Source of the DNA: Micrococcales bacterium
GTDB lineage: Bacteria; Actinomycetota; Actinomycetes; Actinomycetales; Dermatophilaceae
Direction: 5' to 3'
Assembly (NCBI GenBank): GCA_021287075.1
Contig: JAJTBD010000010.1
Coordinates: 62,001-126,000, forward strand
Length of the DNA stretch: 64,000 bases
Part shown: positions 20,764-29,593 of the stretch, piece after piece
Layout of the letters: each line of letters begins with the position of its first letter
Numbering within the stretch: the first letter of the stretch is position 1
Notes under the pieces: model-generated
Told to the model about the DNA's origin: nothing
Databases searched by the model: none
The model's input: only the letters and a program-made list of their open reading frames with translations
Position numbers and translations under genes: made by a program

Positions 20764-21567
20764 TCAGGCGACGCGGACCGGGCCGGCGATGCGATGGGCG
20801 TCGGCCGCGGAGCAGGTGCGCTCGACGATGTATGCCGTGGACTCGCCGCTGCTCGTGGACACCAGGACCGCTGCCGGTCGCCCGTCGACACTGGCGACGT
20901 CGAGGACCAGGGTGGCCGCGCCGGGCAGGCCGAGCCCGCGGGCGCAGTCGCGCAGCCCGATCGGCGTCGCGATCGGCCCCAGCGCGGGGGACTCGGAAGC
21001 CAGCGGGGGCAGCGGCGTCGCCGTGCTGGACAGCAGGGCCCGTGCCTGGGTGGCGAGGTCGGCGGCTCGATAGGCGGTGCCGCTCGCCAGCACCCGCGTG
21101 CCGGCATCGCCGGTCACGCCGTCCGGCCTGGCACTGGAGGGGGCGCCCGACTCCGGCGACGCCTTGGCCGCCGGCCCCCGCGAGGAGCTCAGATCGGAGG
21201 CGGAGTCGGCGACCGAGGAGGCGCCCATCACCCCGCCGCCACGCAGGTTGTCCAGCACCACGGCCCCGCCGCCGCCGATCACGAGCAGCGCGGCGGCCGC
21301 GGCACCCAGCCGCTGCCAGAGCGGCATACGTCGGGGTGCAAGGGGGGTGACCACTCCATAGGGCGGGTGCCCGTGCTCGGGCTCGTGCCCGGTGGGCGCG
21401 GGCGAGGTGCGGGCCGACTCCTCGTGCAGAGCGCTGGTGATGCGGGCGACCAGGTCCTCGGGCATCGGCTCGGGATCGGGCAGGGAGCGCAGCAGCTCGC
21501 GCATGCCGGTGGGATCGGTCTCGAACGAGTCGTGGGTGCCGTCGGAAGGACGGCCGGGCGTGGTCAT
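20764..21567 (-). CDS. Probable anti-sigma factor (membrane protein)
   Basis: 267 residues: a cytoplasmic N-terminal part (about 1-85), a single transmembrane helix (LGAAAAALLVIGGGGAVVL, about 95-115) and an extracytoplasmic domain ending AYIVERTCSAADAHRIAGP. Position directly after the ECF sigma gene and the topology fit a SigM-type anti-sigma factor. No Cys/His zinc motif (ZAS) is visible, so the assignment rests on context. ATG 21567 has GGAAGGA six bases upstream. Confidence 0.65.
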   Translation of the reverse strand: MTTPGRPSDGTHDSFETDPTGMRELLRSLPDPEPMPEDLVARITSALHEESARTSPAPTGHEPEHGHPPYGVVTPLAPRRMPLWQRLGAAAAALLVIGGGGAVVLDNLRGGGVMGASSVADSASDLSSSRGPAAKASPESGAPSSARPDGVTGDAGTRVLASGTAYRAADLATQARALLSSTATPLPPLASESPALGPIATPIGLRDCARGLGLPGAATLVLDVASVDGRPAAVLVSTSSGESTAYIVERTCSAADAHRIAGPVRVA

Positions 21568-21628
21568 GGCGATCCTTCCGGGTCGTGGGGCGGGCGGGCA
21601 CTCGCGCGGTGGCGCAGTTGATATGACG

Positions 21629-22243
21629 TCACGGCGCGTCTCCTGGTTCCCCGGCTGCCGCGCCGGCCCCGTCGCCGCGCGCCGTGGCGCCGTGGGCCCC
21701 ATCGCCCCGGGCGCCGGCGAGCAGCTGCGCCAGCGCGGCACGGCCGCGCGAGCAGCGGGACTTCACGGTGCCCTCGGCGACCTCGAGGATCTCGGCGGCC
21801 TCGGCCACCGACCGGCCCTCCATGTCGACGAGCACCAAGGCCAGGCGCTGCGGCTCGGGGAGCTGGGCGAGCGCGTCCTGGACGACGAGCCGGGTCAGCG
21901 CCTGGTCGTGCCTGTCGGTCGGCTCGGCGATCTCCCGGTCGGGCAGCGGCGAGACCGGCTTGAGCCGGCGCAGCCGGTCGAGGCAGGCGTTGACCACGAT
22001 CCGGTGCAGCCAGGTGGTCAGTGCCGCGTCGCCCCGATAGGAGTCGGCCCTCCTGAAGGCGGAGATGAACGCGTCCTGCACCGCGTCGGCGGCGAGCTCG
22101 CGGTCCCCGGTCGTGCGCAGGGCCAGCGCCCACATGCGGTCACGGTGGCGACGGAAGACCTCACCGAAGGCGTCTGGGTCGCCGGCGCAGTGTCGCCGCA
22201 TGAGCTCGCGGTCGTCGCACTCGGTGAGGCTGGCGGGTCGCAC
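21629..22243 (-). CDS. sigM: ECF RNA polymerase sigma factor (SigM-like)
   Basis: 204 residues with sigma region 2 (AFGEVFRRHRDRMWALALR to AFRRADSYRGDAALTTWLHRI) and region 4 (LAQLPEPQRLALVLVDMEG with the HTH EAAEILEVAEGTVKSRCSRG). An Ala/Gly-rich tail follows. The block murJ / kinase-like protein / ECF sigma / trxB / trxA is the conserved actinobacterial sigM neighbourhood. GTG 22243 is 12 bases past the previous stop but has no strong ribosome site; ATG 22201 is a possible alternative. Confidence 0.85.
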   Translation of the reverse strand: MRPASLTECDDRELMRRHCAGDPDAFGEVFRRHRDRMWALALRTTGDRELAADAVQDAFISAFRRADSYRGDAALTTWLHRIVVNACLDRLRRLKPVSPLPDREIAEPTDRHDQALTRLVVQDALAQLPEPQRLALVLVDMEGRSVAEAAEILEVAEGTVKSRCSRGRAALAQLLAGARGDGAHGATARGDGAGAAAGEPGDAP

Positions 22244-22254
22244 GGTCGGCTCGG

Positions 22255-24675
22255 TCAGCTGGTCATCGTGACGTCGGCCACCTTGGCGCGGTACTTGCCA
22301 TTGGTGTCCTGCCCGACCTTGGTGATCCAGAAGATGATGTAGCGGCCCTCGCCGGTCGTGGTGACCGGGATGGTGACCTTGCCGGTGCGCTCGGAGATGG
22401 TGCCGAGCTTGGCGGCGCCGTCGCGGGCGAAGGTGCGGTTCTGGAAGATGTCGATCGTGGCGGCCGGGTCCTTCAGCGTCACCGAGATCGACTTGGGCGA
22501 GATGTCGTCGCGGCCGGTGCTGACCACGAAGCCGACACCGCCCTTGCCGCTGAGGGTCTCGCTCCGATAGGACTCGGTGGTCCAGAAGGTGTCGGCGTCG
22601 CCGTCGAGGATGCGTGGCAGCTCCTCGTCGTGCTCGGCCTGGTCGCCCAGCGGGTCGAGGGGCCGGATCGCGACGAGCTTGATGGGCGCGCCGGCGACGA
22701 TCGCCGAGGACGAGGGCGAGGAGAGCGTGGTCTGGGAGCCACTGGGGCCGGCCTCGAGGCCGAAGTCGGTGTTGGAGCCGATCCGGCTGGTGCCCCACGC
22801 ACCCGCGGCGCCGGCGACCAGCAGGCCTGCGGCCAGGATGCCGAGGACCTTGCGGGACTGCTCGGGCGCGAGACGGTCGGTGGTCATCGGCGACAGCAGC
22901 GGCACCGGAGGCTCGACCGCGCCGCCCTGGCCGGCGATGGCCTCGTCGAGCGTGACCCGCTGGCTCTCGGCGCGCGCGGCTGCCTCGGCCCGGGCGACCC
23001 GACGCTCGGAGGCCTTGTCGCTGGCGGCCTTGGCGAAGGTGCCGACGGTGTCGCCCATCTGGTGGGCGCTGCGGCCGACAGCGTCGCCCATCTGGGACGC
23101 GCCCCGGCCGAGGCCACGCGCGACTGCGGTCGCGCCGGCTGCTGCTGCTGCTCCCGCCGCGGCCGCGCCTGCCGCGGCGGCCTTGGAGGCCTTGCCGCGC
23201 TCGCGCTCCTCGTCGCTGAGGTCTGCCTCGCTCGGGTCGGTCTCGGCCGGCTCGGCGTCATCGGGGTATGCCGCGCCGTCGCCGTGCGGGTCGGCGTCGC
23301 GGGTGCTCTCCCCGTCGACGGGGCCGGCCACGGCGTCCTCGCCGCCGACCTGCTCGTCGGTGCCACGGCGCGCGGCGTCGCGGTCGAGGGCCAGGGTGGG
23401 CGCCAGCACGCCGGCGGACCCGGCGGCAGCGGCCTTGGTGGCCGCGTTGCCCGAGGTCTCGGTCGAGGTGTCCTCGCCCGACGCGTCACCCGCGGGGGCC
23501 TCGCCGAGACCATCGGCCTCCTGGTCGAAGGGCGCGGGGGAGCTGTCTGTGGCCTCGGCGGCGGCGGCCTCGTCGGTCGTGGGGCGCGGTGCGCGGCGGC
23601 GCTTCCAGAAGCGCTCCAGCGCAGACAGCACCGTCTCGGGCTTCTCGCCGTCCTCACCTGCGGCTCCGGCCGCCCCGGCGGCGGCACCCACGGCACCCGC
23701 ACCCACGGCACCCGCACCCACGGCACCCGCGGCGGCGGCGCCGGCGAGGCCGGCGGAGCCTGCCCCGGGTCCGGTCGCACGCGGCATACCGCCATCGGTG
23801 CCCGGCGTGGGTGGCAGAGCGGCGCTGCCACCGGTGACCGCTGCGGACTGGGGGGAGGGGCCGGTCGCGGGGTGGTGCGACTGCTGCATGGCGTTGGAGA
23901 CGCCGGACTCGACCTGCTGGGGAGCCCACGGCGCGATCTGTGCGGCGAAGTCGCCGGGGCTGACCGGCCCGACGTCGTCGTTGAGGGTCAGCCGGCACAG
24001 GGCGTCGAGGTCGCCGGGCACACCCGGGACGATCTCGGACGGCGCGGCCACCCCGTCGACAAACCGGGGCGCGGCCTCGAGGGTGGTCGGGGAGCCGAGT
24101 GGCCAGCGGCCGGTCAGCCCCGCATAGACCAGCGCGGCGATGCCGACAGCGTCGTGGCGGGCGGCCTCGCCCGGGCCCAGGTCGTCGGGGTCGGCGCCGG
24201 CGATCGCGGCGGCGGTCGCCAGGCCAGCGATGCGGACCGACCCGTCGGCCCGGCGCAGGACCGACTCGGGGGTCAGGCGCAGGTGGTGCAGACCGCGCTG
24301 GGCTGCGGCCTCCAGCCCGGTGGCAGTCTCGCCGGCGATGCGGCGGACCTCCTCGGCGGGCAGGGGCTCGTCGGCGACCAGCTGGTCGAGGGTCTCGGCG
24401 TCGGTGGGCGCCTCCTCGACGACATAGGCGAGCTCGTCGGTGCGGCCCACATCGAGCACGCGCACGATGCGGGGGTTGTCGAGGCTGGCGACGCGGCGCG
24501 CCGAGTCGAGCAGGGCCTCGGCGTGGGCGTGGTCGATCGGCAGCGCGGTCACCACGACATCGCGCTCGAGAGTCGTGTCGCGCGCACTCCACCGCTCGGC
24601 GTCGTGCGGCTGGGCGATCCGCTGCTGCGCGGTATAGCGACCGCTCAGCGTGGACCCCGGTCCGATCCCCTGCAC
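22255..24675 (-). CDS. Membrane pseudokinase with extracellular discoidin-like domain
   Basis: 806 residues. A kinase-like fold (about 1-260) has lost its catalytic motifs: the HRD segment reads LHHLRLTPESVL, the DFG position reads AGLA and no Gly-rich loop is clear. A long Ala/Gly and acidic low-complexity linker (about 270-600) contains a 15-base DNA microrepeat near 23691-23745. One transmembrane helix (VLGILAAGLLVAGAAGAWG, about 610) precedes a C-terminal domain (RILDGDADTFWTTESYRS.. RYIIFWITKV) resembling discoidin/F5-8 carbohydrate-binding folds. In mycobacteria the equivalent pseudokinase is fused to MurJ (MviN) and recruits an FHA protein; here it is a separate gene after murJ. GTG 24675 has GGGAG upstream. 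Confidence 0.8.
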   Translation of the reverse strand: MQGIGPGSTLSGRYTAQQRIAQPHDAERWSARDTTLERDVVVTALPIDHAHAEALLDSARRVASLDNPRIVRVLDVGRTDELAYVVEEAPTDAETLDQLVADEPLPAEEVRRIAGETATGLEAAAQRGLHHLRLTPESVLRRADGSVRIAGLATAAAIAGADPDDLGPGEAARHDAVGIAALVYAGLTGRWPLGSPTTLEAAPRFVDGVAAPSEIVPGVPGDLDALCRLTLNDDVGPVSPGDFAAQIAPWAPQQVESGVSNAMQQSHHPATGPSPQSAAVTGGSAALPPTPGTDGGMPRATGPGAGSAGLAGAAAAGAVGAGAVGAGAVGAAAGAAGAAGEDGEKPETVLSALERFWKRRRAPRPTTDEAAAAEATDSSPAPFDQEADGLGEAPAGDASGEDTSTETSGNAATKAAAAGSAGVLAPTLALDRDAARRGTDEQVGGEDAVAGPVDGESTRDADPHGDGAAYPDDAEPAETDPSEADLSDEERERGKASKAAAAGAAAAGAAAAAGATAVARGLGRGASQMGDAVGRSAHQMGDTVGTFAKAASDKASERRVARAEAAARAESQRVTLDEAIAGQGGAVEPPVPLLSPMTTDRLAPEQSRKVLGILAAGLLVAGAAGAWGTSRIGSNTDFGLEAGPSGSQTTLSSPSSSAIVAGAPIKLVAIRPLDPLGDQAEHDEELPRILDGDADTFWTTESYRSETLSGKGGVGFVVSTGRDDISPKSISVTLKDPAATIDIFQNRTFARDGAAKLGTISERTGKVTIPVTTTGEGRYIIFWITKVGQDTNGKYRAKVADVTMTS

Positions 24676-24769
24676 TCGTGACTCCCGGCGGTTGACTGGC
24701 GCCACAGCGGCGCGCTGCAGCGGAGCCATCCTAAGGCGCGGGGCTGCGGCGCCGCCGCTCCTCACGCGG

Positions 24770-24870
24770 CGCGGCGCGGACGGAGGGGTATGCCGCGGGC
24801 ATCTGGCGTCGCCTCGCGCCGCCTCGCGCGGCGCGGACCGAGGGGTATGCCGCGGGTGTCCGCGTTGCTT
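24770..24870. repeat. 57-base tandem duplication carrying the 9-mer
   Basis: Two units starting CGGCGCGGAC/C, each holding GGGGTATGCCGCGGG, are 57 bases apart (9-mers at 24788 and 24845). They are noncoding, upstream of the pseudokinase gene. Confidence 0.65.
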
Positions 24871-24995
24871 CGCGCGCCGCCGGTCGGGGGTTCGGGCCGC
24901 AGCCCGCTCGCGGCCTCGCCCGCTGCGCGGACTCGGCTGCTCCTGCCAGACCCAGCCAGCGGCCCTCACCCCCACCCGGCTCTGCGCCGCGCGGC
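24871..24995 (+). repeat. Dispersed copy of the rsmG-parA repeat
   Basis: About 125 bases nearly identical to the first repeat unit at 15950-16078, including CGCCGGTCGGGGGTTCGGG and CTCGGCTGCTCCTGCCAG, in the same orientation. It is a single copy here. It shows that the sequence is a dispersed family. Confidence 0.85.
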
Positions 24996-25022
24996 CCTCT
25001 CCTCACCCCGGTCGGGCAAGTA

Positions 25023-25095
25023 CGACTATCACCGGTGGGCATTCAGCCGGCTGCTCGTGCTCAGCGAACGCTGGAACCCGCGCTGGTGATAGTCG
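25023..25095. other. Cruciform-like inverted repeat between murJ and pseudokinase
   Basis: Perfect 11-base arms CGACTATCACC (25023-25033) and GGTGATAGTCG (25085-25095) enclose 51 bases. The interior has two smaller palindromic elements: AGCCGGCT (25045-25052) and CAGC-GAAC-GCTG (25062-25073). It could be an RNA structure, a terminator or a mobile-element scar; function unknown. Confidence 0.6.
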
Positions 25096-25124
25096 ATATT
25101 GCCGCCGACCTCGCCGGCGGGAGG

Positions 25125-26924
25125 TCAGGCGCGGCCGACGCGGCGCAGGATGGGGTCGAGCACCTCGCGGACCTCGCGCACGTGCATCACATGGGCGATG
25201 GCCAGGAAGACGCCGAGGAAGAGCACGCCGCCGGCACCCAGCACCGCGACGCCGCCGAGGATGCCGGTGTCGACCACGCCGCGCAGCAGCTCGAGCAGGC
25301 CCCACATCACCAGACCCGCCACGGCGGAGGCGATGGACAGCCGCACATAGGTGCGCACCGCGTGGCTCAGGCGCAGCGGCCCGAGCAGCCGCCGCAGCAG
25401 ATAGAAACCGACCAGCGCCGCGGCCGTGTTGCTCAGGGTCTGCCCGAGACCGACGATCAGGCCGGCGTGACGGGGCGCCACGGCATACGCGGAGAGGTTG
25501 ACCAGGGTCGCGATCACGGTGACGACGATCTGGAGATAGAAGGGGGTCTTGGCGTCCTCGTGGGCGTAGTAGACGCGCTGGATCAGATAGAGCCAGCCGA
25601 ACGGCACCAGGCCGACGATCATCGCGATGAAGACCCACGCGAGGGCCGTCGCCTGGGTGGGGCTCCAGCCCATGATGCGGTGGAAGAGGATGTCCATCAC
25701 CGGCCGCGCGACGAGCACGCCGCCGACGGTGGCCGGCACGAGCAGCACCGCGGGCATCCGCAGGCCCCGGCCGAGGTCGCGCACGACATCCTGGGTGCGG
25801 CCGGCGTGCACGGCATTGGACATGTGCGTGAACAGCGCCGTCACCAGCGAGACGGTGATCAGCGAGTGCGGCAGCATGAAGAAGAGGAAGGCGTTGGAGT
25901 AGGCCAGCTTGCCGGCGCCCTCGAGGTGGGCCCGGGTGAGCGAGTCGTTGGCCCAGGTCATCACCTGGGAGGTGACGATGAAGCCGAGCTGGCTGACCGC
26001 GACCGCCGCGAAGGTCCACATCGCCACCCGGGAGGCGCCCCCCAGCCCGGCACCGCGCAGCCCCCAGACGGGCCGATAGCGGAAGCCGCTGCGATAGAGC
26101 GGGATCAGCAGCACGAGCGCCTGGGCGAGCACGCCGAGGGTCGCGGTGCCGGCGATCATCCAGATCATCGACACGGTCCACTCGCCCGAGAAGGCCTGTT
26201 TGGGATAGCCCAGCACCCACCAGCCGAGGACCATGCCGGCGATGGCCACGACATTGTTCATCACCGGCGCCCACATGTATGCCGCGAAGTGTCCGCGCGC
26301 GTTGAGCACCTGGCCGAAGAGGGTGTAGAGGCCGTAGAAGAAGATCTGCGGCAGGCAGATGAAGGCGAATGCCGTGGACAGGGCGAAGGTGTCCTCGTGC
26401 CACTTCGGGGTCGAGAAGAGTCGCACGAGCAGGGGAGCGGAGGCGGTGGCCACGACCGTGGCGGCGGCCATGATCGCCATCGAGATCGTCAGCAGCCGGT
26501 TGACGAACTCGTGCCCGCCGTCGTCGTGGGTGGCGGCCTTGGTGATCTGCGGGACCAGCACCGCGTTGAGCACGCCGCCGGCGAGCAGCAGATAGAACTG
26601 GTTGGGCAGCGAGTTGGCCACGTCGAAGGCGTCACCGGTCAGTGCGCCGCCGACGACCGCGCCGAGGACCATGCCGCGGACGAGGCCGAGCACGCGCGAG
26701 ACCATCGTGCCGGAGGCCATCAGCGCGGAGGAGCGGGCGATGGAGCCCTCGGCGCGCCGGGCCTCGGCGGCGCCGTCGGGGCCGCCCTCGAGGTCCATGG
26801 CCGTCACGACCTCGTCGGCGTGGGTGCCGTCAACGATGCCCGACCCGGCAGTGCCGGCGGCCTCGACGCCGTCTGCCTGGGTGCCGTGCGGCGCGGGCGT
26901 GTCGGGCCGATGCTGGTCGGTCAT
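25125..26924 (-). CDS. murJ: Lipid II flippase MurJ (MviN)
   Basis: 599-residue polytopic membrane protein of the MOP superfamily that flips lipid II for peptidoglycan synthesis. After an ~80-residue acidic cytoplasmic N-terminus it shows MASGTMVSRVLGLVRGMVLG, FDVANSLPNQFYLLLAGGVLNAVLVPQI and about 14 hydrophobic helices. The C-terminus is a short cytoplasmic tail with no kinase domain. ATG 26924 has GAGGAG at good spacing. It probably heads a leftward transcript towards the pseudokinase and sigM. Confidence 0.95.
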   Translation of the reverse strand: MTDQHRPDTPAPHGTQADGVEAAGTAGSGIVDGTHADEVVTAMDLEGGPDGAAEARRAEGSIARSSALMASGTMVSRVLGLVRGMVLGAVVGGALTGDAFDVANSLPNQFYLLLAGGVLNAVLVPQITKAATHDDGGHEFVNRLLTISMAIMAAATVVATASAPLLVRLFSTPKWHEDTFALSTAFAFICLPQIFFYGLYTLFGQVLNARGHFAAYMWAPVMNNVVAIAGMVLGWWVLGYPKQAFSGEWTVSMIWMIAGTATLGVLAQALVLLIPLYRSGFRYRPVWGLRGAGLGGASRVAMWTFAAVAVSQLGFIVTSQVMTWANDSLTRAHLEGAGKLAYSNAFLFFMLPHSLITVSLVTALFTHMSNAVHAGRTQDVVRDLGRGLRMPAVLLVPATVGGVLVARPVMDILFHRIMGWSPTQATALAWVFIAMIVGLVPFGWLYLIQRVYYAHEDAKTPFYLQIVVTVIATLVNLSAYAVAPRHAGLIVGLGQTLSNTAAALVGFYLLRRLLGPLRLSHAVRTYVRLSIASAVAGLVMWGLLELLRGVVDTGILGGVAVLGAGGVLFLGVFLAIAHVMHVREVREVLDPILRRVGRA

Positions 26925-26985
26925 GGGGCTCCTCGGGGCGGGACAGGACACCGCAGTCTGTCAGGAGTTGTGCGGGGGCGGGGCA

Positions 26986-27504
26986 TCAGGCGTCGCCGGC
27001 GAGACGCTGCCACGCCTGCCGGGCGATGCGCCGCTCGTTGGGGAAGGTCAGGTGCTGGTGCGCCTCGCGCAGCGGCAGCCAGGCCACGTCGATGGCCTCC
27101 TGGTCGGGGTCGTTCTCGATGGTCAGCTCCCCGCCGATCGCCTCGAGCAGATAGTGGTGGACGTATTTGTGGACCCGCTTGGTCCCCGTGACGAACCAGT
27201 AGTCGATCGTCCCGAGGGGGATCAGCACTCTGCCGACGATGCCGGTCTCCTCGGCGATCTCGCGCTGGGCGGTCTCCTGGAGGGTCTCCTCGCCCTCGGT
27301 GTGCCCCTTGGGCAGGCACCACTCGACCCGGCCCGCCCGGTTGCGCCGCGCGATCACCGCGATCTGGGCGACCCCGCTCTGCACGTCGACCACGATGCCG
27401 CCCGCGGAGCGCTCCTCCACTGCCGGCAGGCGGCGGTGGAGGCGGCTCGAGTCCGCGGGAGCACTGGTCACACTGTCACCATAACGGGGCGAATCGAATG
27501 CCAC
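26986..27504 (-). CDS. NUDIX hydrolase
   Basis: Hydrolase with a complete Nudix box, GHTEGEETLQETAQREIAEETGI, in an about 135-residue fold ending LRLAREAHQ..-type helices. It corresponds by position to the NUDIX gene between murJ and pcnA in mycobacteria. The substrate is unknown; the YWFVTGTKRVHKYVHHYL segment is typical of this subgroup. GTG 27504 has GAGGTAGGT in front; GTG 27471 is the alternative and closer to the conserved domain. It is divergent from pcnA. Confidence 0.85.
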   Translation of the reverse strand: MAFDSPRYGDSVTSAPADSSRLHRRLPAVEERSAGGIVVDVQSGVAQIAVIARRNRAGRVEWCLPKGHTEGEETLQETAQREIAEETGIVGRVLIPLGTIDYWFVTGTKRVHKYVHHYLLEAIGGELTIENDPDQEAIDVAWLPLREAHQHLTFPNERRIARQAWQRLAGDA

Positions 27505-27570
27505 ACCTACCTCGCGGGACCCGGTGTGCGGGCCCCGCACGGATTGCCCGCCGGCCCCGCACAGAGGGTG

Positions 27571-27603
27571 AGGTATGCCGCGTGGCGGGCCCGCGGCATA
27601 CCT
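27571..27603. repeat. Inverted pair of the dispersed 9-mer in a divergent promoter region
   Basis: Perfect 12-base arms AGGTATGCCGCG (27571-27582) and its complement (27592-27603), nine-base spacer, between the divergent NUDIX and pcnA genes. A terminator role is unlikely here. The right arm ends six bases before the pcnA -10 candidate TAGGCT (27609-27614). Confidence 0.75.
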
Positions 27604-27622
27604 CCCCGTAGGCTTGTGGATC

Positions 27623-29074
27623 ATGTCTGACGCCCTCCCTCCCGTGCTCCTCGAGCGTGCCGTCGCCCAGCTCGCGCCGGTGCTGCCGCTGCTGACCGAG
27701 CTCGGCGGGCTGTTCACGGCGCAGGGCCACGAGCTCGCCCTCGTGGGCGGCCCCGTGCGGGACGCCTTCCTCGGCCGCACCCCGCCCGACCTCGACTTCA
27801 CCACCAGCGCCTCGCCCGACCAGACCGAGCGGATCCTGGCCGCGTGGGGCGACGCGCACTGGGACATCGGCCGTGACTTCGGCACGATCGGCGCGACCAA
27901 GGGCGAGGCCACCGTCGAGGTGACGACCTATCGCGCCGACGCCTATGACGGCGAGACCCGCAAGCCGGTCGTGGCCTACGGGGACTCCCTCGAGGAGGAC
28001 CTCGTCCGGCGCGACTTCACCGTCAACGCGATGGCCCTGCGGCTGCCGGGGCTGGAGTTCGTGGACCCGCACGGCGGGATCGGCGACCTCGCCCGGGGGG
28101 TGCTGCGCACCCCGAGCCCACCGGAGGTGTCCTTCGGCGACGACCCGCTGCGGATGATGCGGGCGGCGCGGTTCGTCGCCCAGCTCGGCCTCATCCTCGC
28201 CCCCGAGGTCGAGGGGGCCATGCGCGAGCGCGCCGAGACCCTCTCGATCGTCTCGGCCGAGCGGATCCGCGACGAGTTCAGCAAGCTGATGCTGGCGCTG
28301 AGCCCGCGCGAGGGGCTGCGGGTGCTGGTCGACACCGGTCTGGCCGACCAGATGCTGCCGGAGCTGCCCGCCCTGCGGCTCGAGGTCGACGAGCACCACC
28401 ACCACAAGGACGTCTACGAGCACACCCTCACCGTCGTCGACCAGGCGATCGCGCTCGAGGGGCCGGCCGACGGTCCGGAGGAGTCGGTGCCCGGGCCAGA
28501 CCTGGTGCTGCGGCTGGCCGCCCTGCTGCACGACATCGGCAAGCCGGCGACCCGGCGCTTCGAGCCGGGCGGCGGAGTGAGCTTCCACCACCACGAGGTC
28601 GTGGGCGCCAAGCTGACCGCCAAGCGGATGAAGGCGCTGCGCTTTGACAAGGCCACGACCAAGGCCGTCACGCGGCTGGTCGAGCTGCACCTGCGCTTCC
28701 ACGGCTATGGCGACGGGCAGTGGACCGACTCGGCTGTGCGGCGCTATGCCACCGACGCGGGCCCGCTGCTCCAGCGGCTGCACCGGCTGACCCGCGCCGA
28801 CTGCACGACCCGCAACGCCCGCAAGGCCGCCCGGCTCTCGCGCACCTATGACGCCCTGGAGCAGCGGATCGAGACGCTGGCCGCCGAGGAGGAGCTGGGC
28901 AGGGTCCGCCCCGAGCTCGACGGCAACGAGATCTCGGCGCTGCTCGGCATCCCGCCCGGCCCTGAGCTCGGCGTGGCCTACAAGTGGCTGCTCGCCGTGC
29001 GTCTCGACGAGGGGCCCATCGGCAAGGACGCTGCCGCAGCGCGGCTGCGCGAGTGGTGGGCCGCCCGGGGCTGA
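27623..29074 (+). CDS. pcnA: CCA tRNA nucleotidyltransferase / poly(A) polymerase family
   Basis: 483 residues. Nucleotidyltransferase head: LVGGPVRDAFLGRTPPDLDFTT (catalytic Asp pair, about residues 38-58), then YGDSLEEDLVRRDFTVNAMAL and DPLRMMRAARF. An HD domain follows (ALLHDIGKPATRRF, then HHHEVVGAK), as in actinobacterial PcnA. It adds or repairs the tRNA 3' CCA end. ATG 27623 follows TAGGCT by eight bases, consistent with leaderless transcription. Confidence 0.94.
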   Translation: MSDALPPVLLERAVAQLAPVLPLLTELGGLFTAQGHELALVGGPVRDAFLGRTPPDLDFTTSASPDQTERILAAWGDAHWDIGRDFGTIGATKGEATVEVTTYRADAYDGETRKPVVAYGDSLEEDLVRRDFTVNAMALRLPGLEFVDPHGGIGDLARGVLRTPSPPEVSFGDDPLRMMRAARFVAQLGLILAPEVEGAMRERAETLSIVSAERIRDEFSKLMLALSPREGLRVLVDTGLADQMLPELPALRLEVDEHHHHKDVYEHTLTVVDQAIALEGPADGPEESVPGPDLVLRLAALLHDIGKPATRRFEPGGGVSFHHHEVVGAKLTAKRMKALRFDKATTKAVTRLVELHLRFHGYGDGQWTDSAVRRYATDAGPLLQRLHRLTRADCTTRNARKAARLSRTYDALEQRIETLAAEEELGRVRPELDGNEISALLGIPPGPELGVAYKWLLAVRLDEGPIGKDAAAARLREWWAARG

Positions 29075-29176
29075 GGCCCTCGTCGGGCATCGCGGGGCCG
29101 GGCCGGGTCGCCGTGCTGACGGGACTGGGCGGTATGCCGCCTGGGACAGGGCGGTGTGCGCCTGGGTATTGGGGCG

Positions 29177-29215
29177 GTGTGGGCCGGTCGGTTTCCCTGC
29201 CCGACCGACCCACAC
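29177..29215 (+). terminator. Hairpin downstream of pcnA
   Basis: 15-base arms GTGTGGGCCGGTCGG (29177-29191) and CCGACCGACCCACAC (29201-29215) with one mismatch and a nine-base loop. A dispersed 9-mer copy (29132) lies just before it. Confidence 0.75.
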
Positions 29216-29593
29216 CTCGCTGCCGACTCTCGAGCCGCCACCCGCGCTCAGCTGATTGGGGACAGCCGGCGCGCGGCTTCGAGGGGCTCCCCCACACCTG
29301 GGAGGGGAAGTGGGAGACGCGCTCGTCGGAAGCTGCTTCATTGGTACCAGCCAGTAAGCCCACTGCCAAATCGGAAAACTGAAAAAACCTCAGGTCAGAG
29401 CGTGTGCTGGTGACCGGTCGACCAGAATTGCCGCCCTTCGGGTGGGGCCTGTGTCATCACGTGGGACGGGCGAGACCGCCCGCGAGGCAGCCGCCACCCC
29501 GGCCGGGCACCACCGGGGAGCCCTCCCCGTAGGCCGGGTCGGTCAAAGCGTCTAGGGTGGCGGCACCAGTTGCCCCCTCACAGGACCGAAGCG
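29216..29593. other. Gene-free gap before the phosphorylation cluster
   Basis: No credible coding frame. It includes a short AT-richer patch (about 29335-29395, with AAAACTGAAAAAACC) unusual for this genome. A -10-like TAGGGT (29553-29558) probably serves the gene starting at 29594. Confidence 0.5.

Noticed and set aside
22578..24681. Long plus-strand frames opposite the pseudokinase gene
   Set aside because: Antisense shadows of an Ala/Gly-rich coding region; the minus-strand protein has recognisable domains.
29156..29413. Small frames after pcnA
   Set aside because: They run through the terminator hairpin and have no start signal or similarity.
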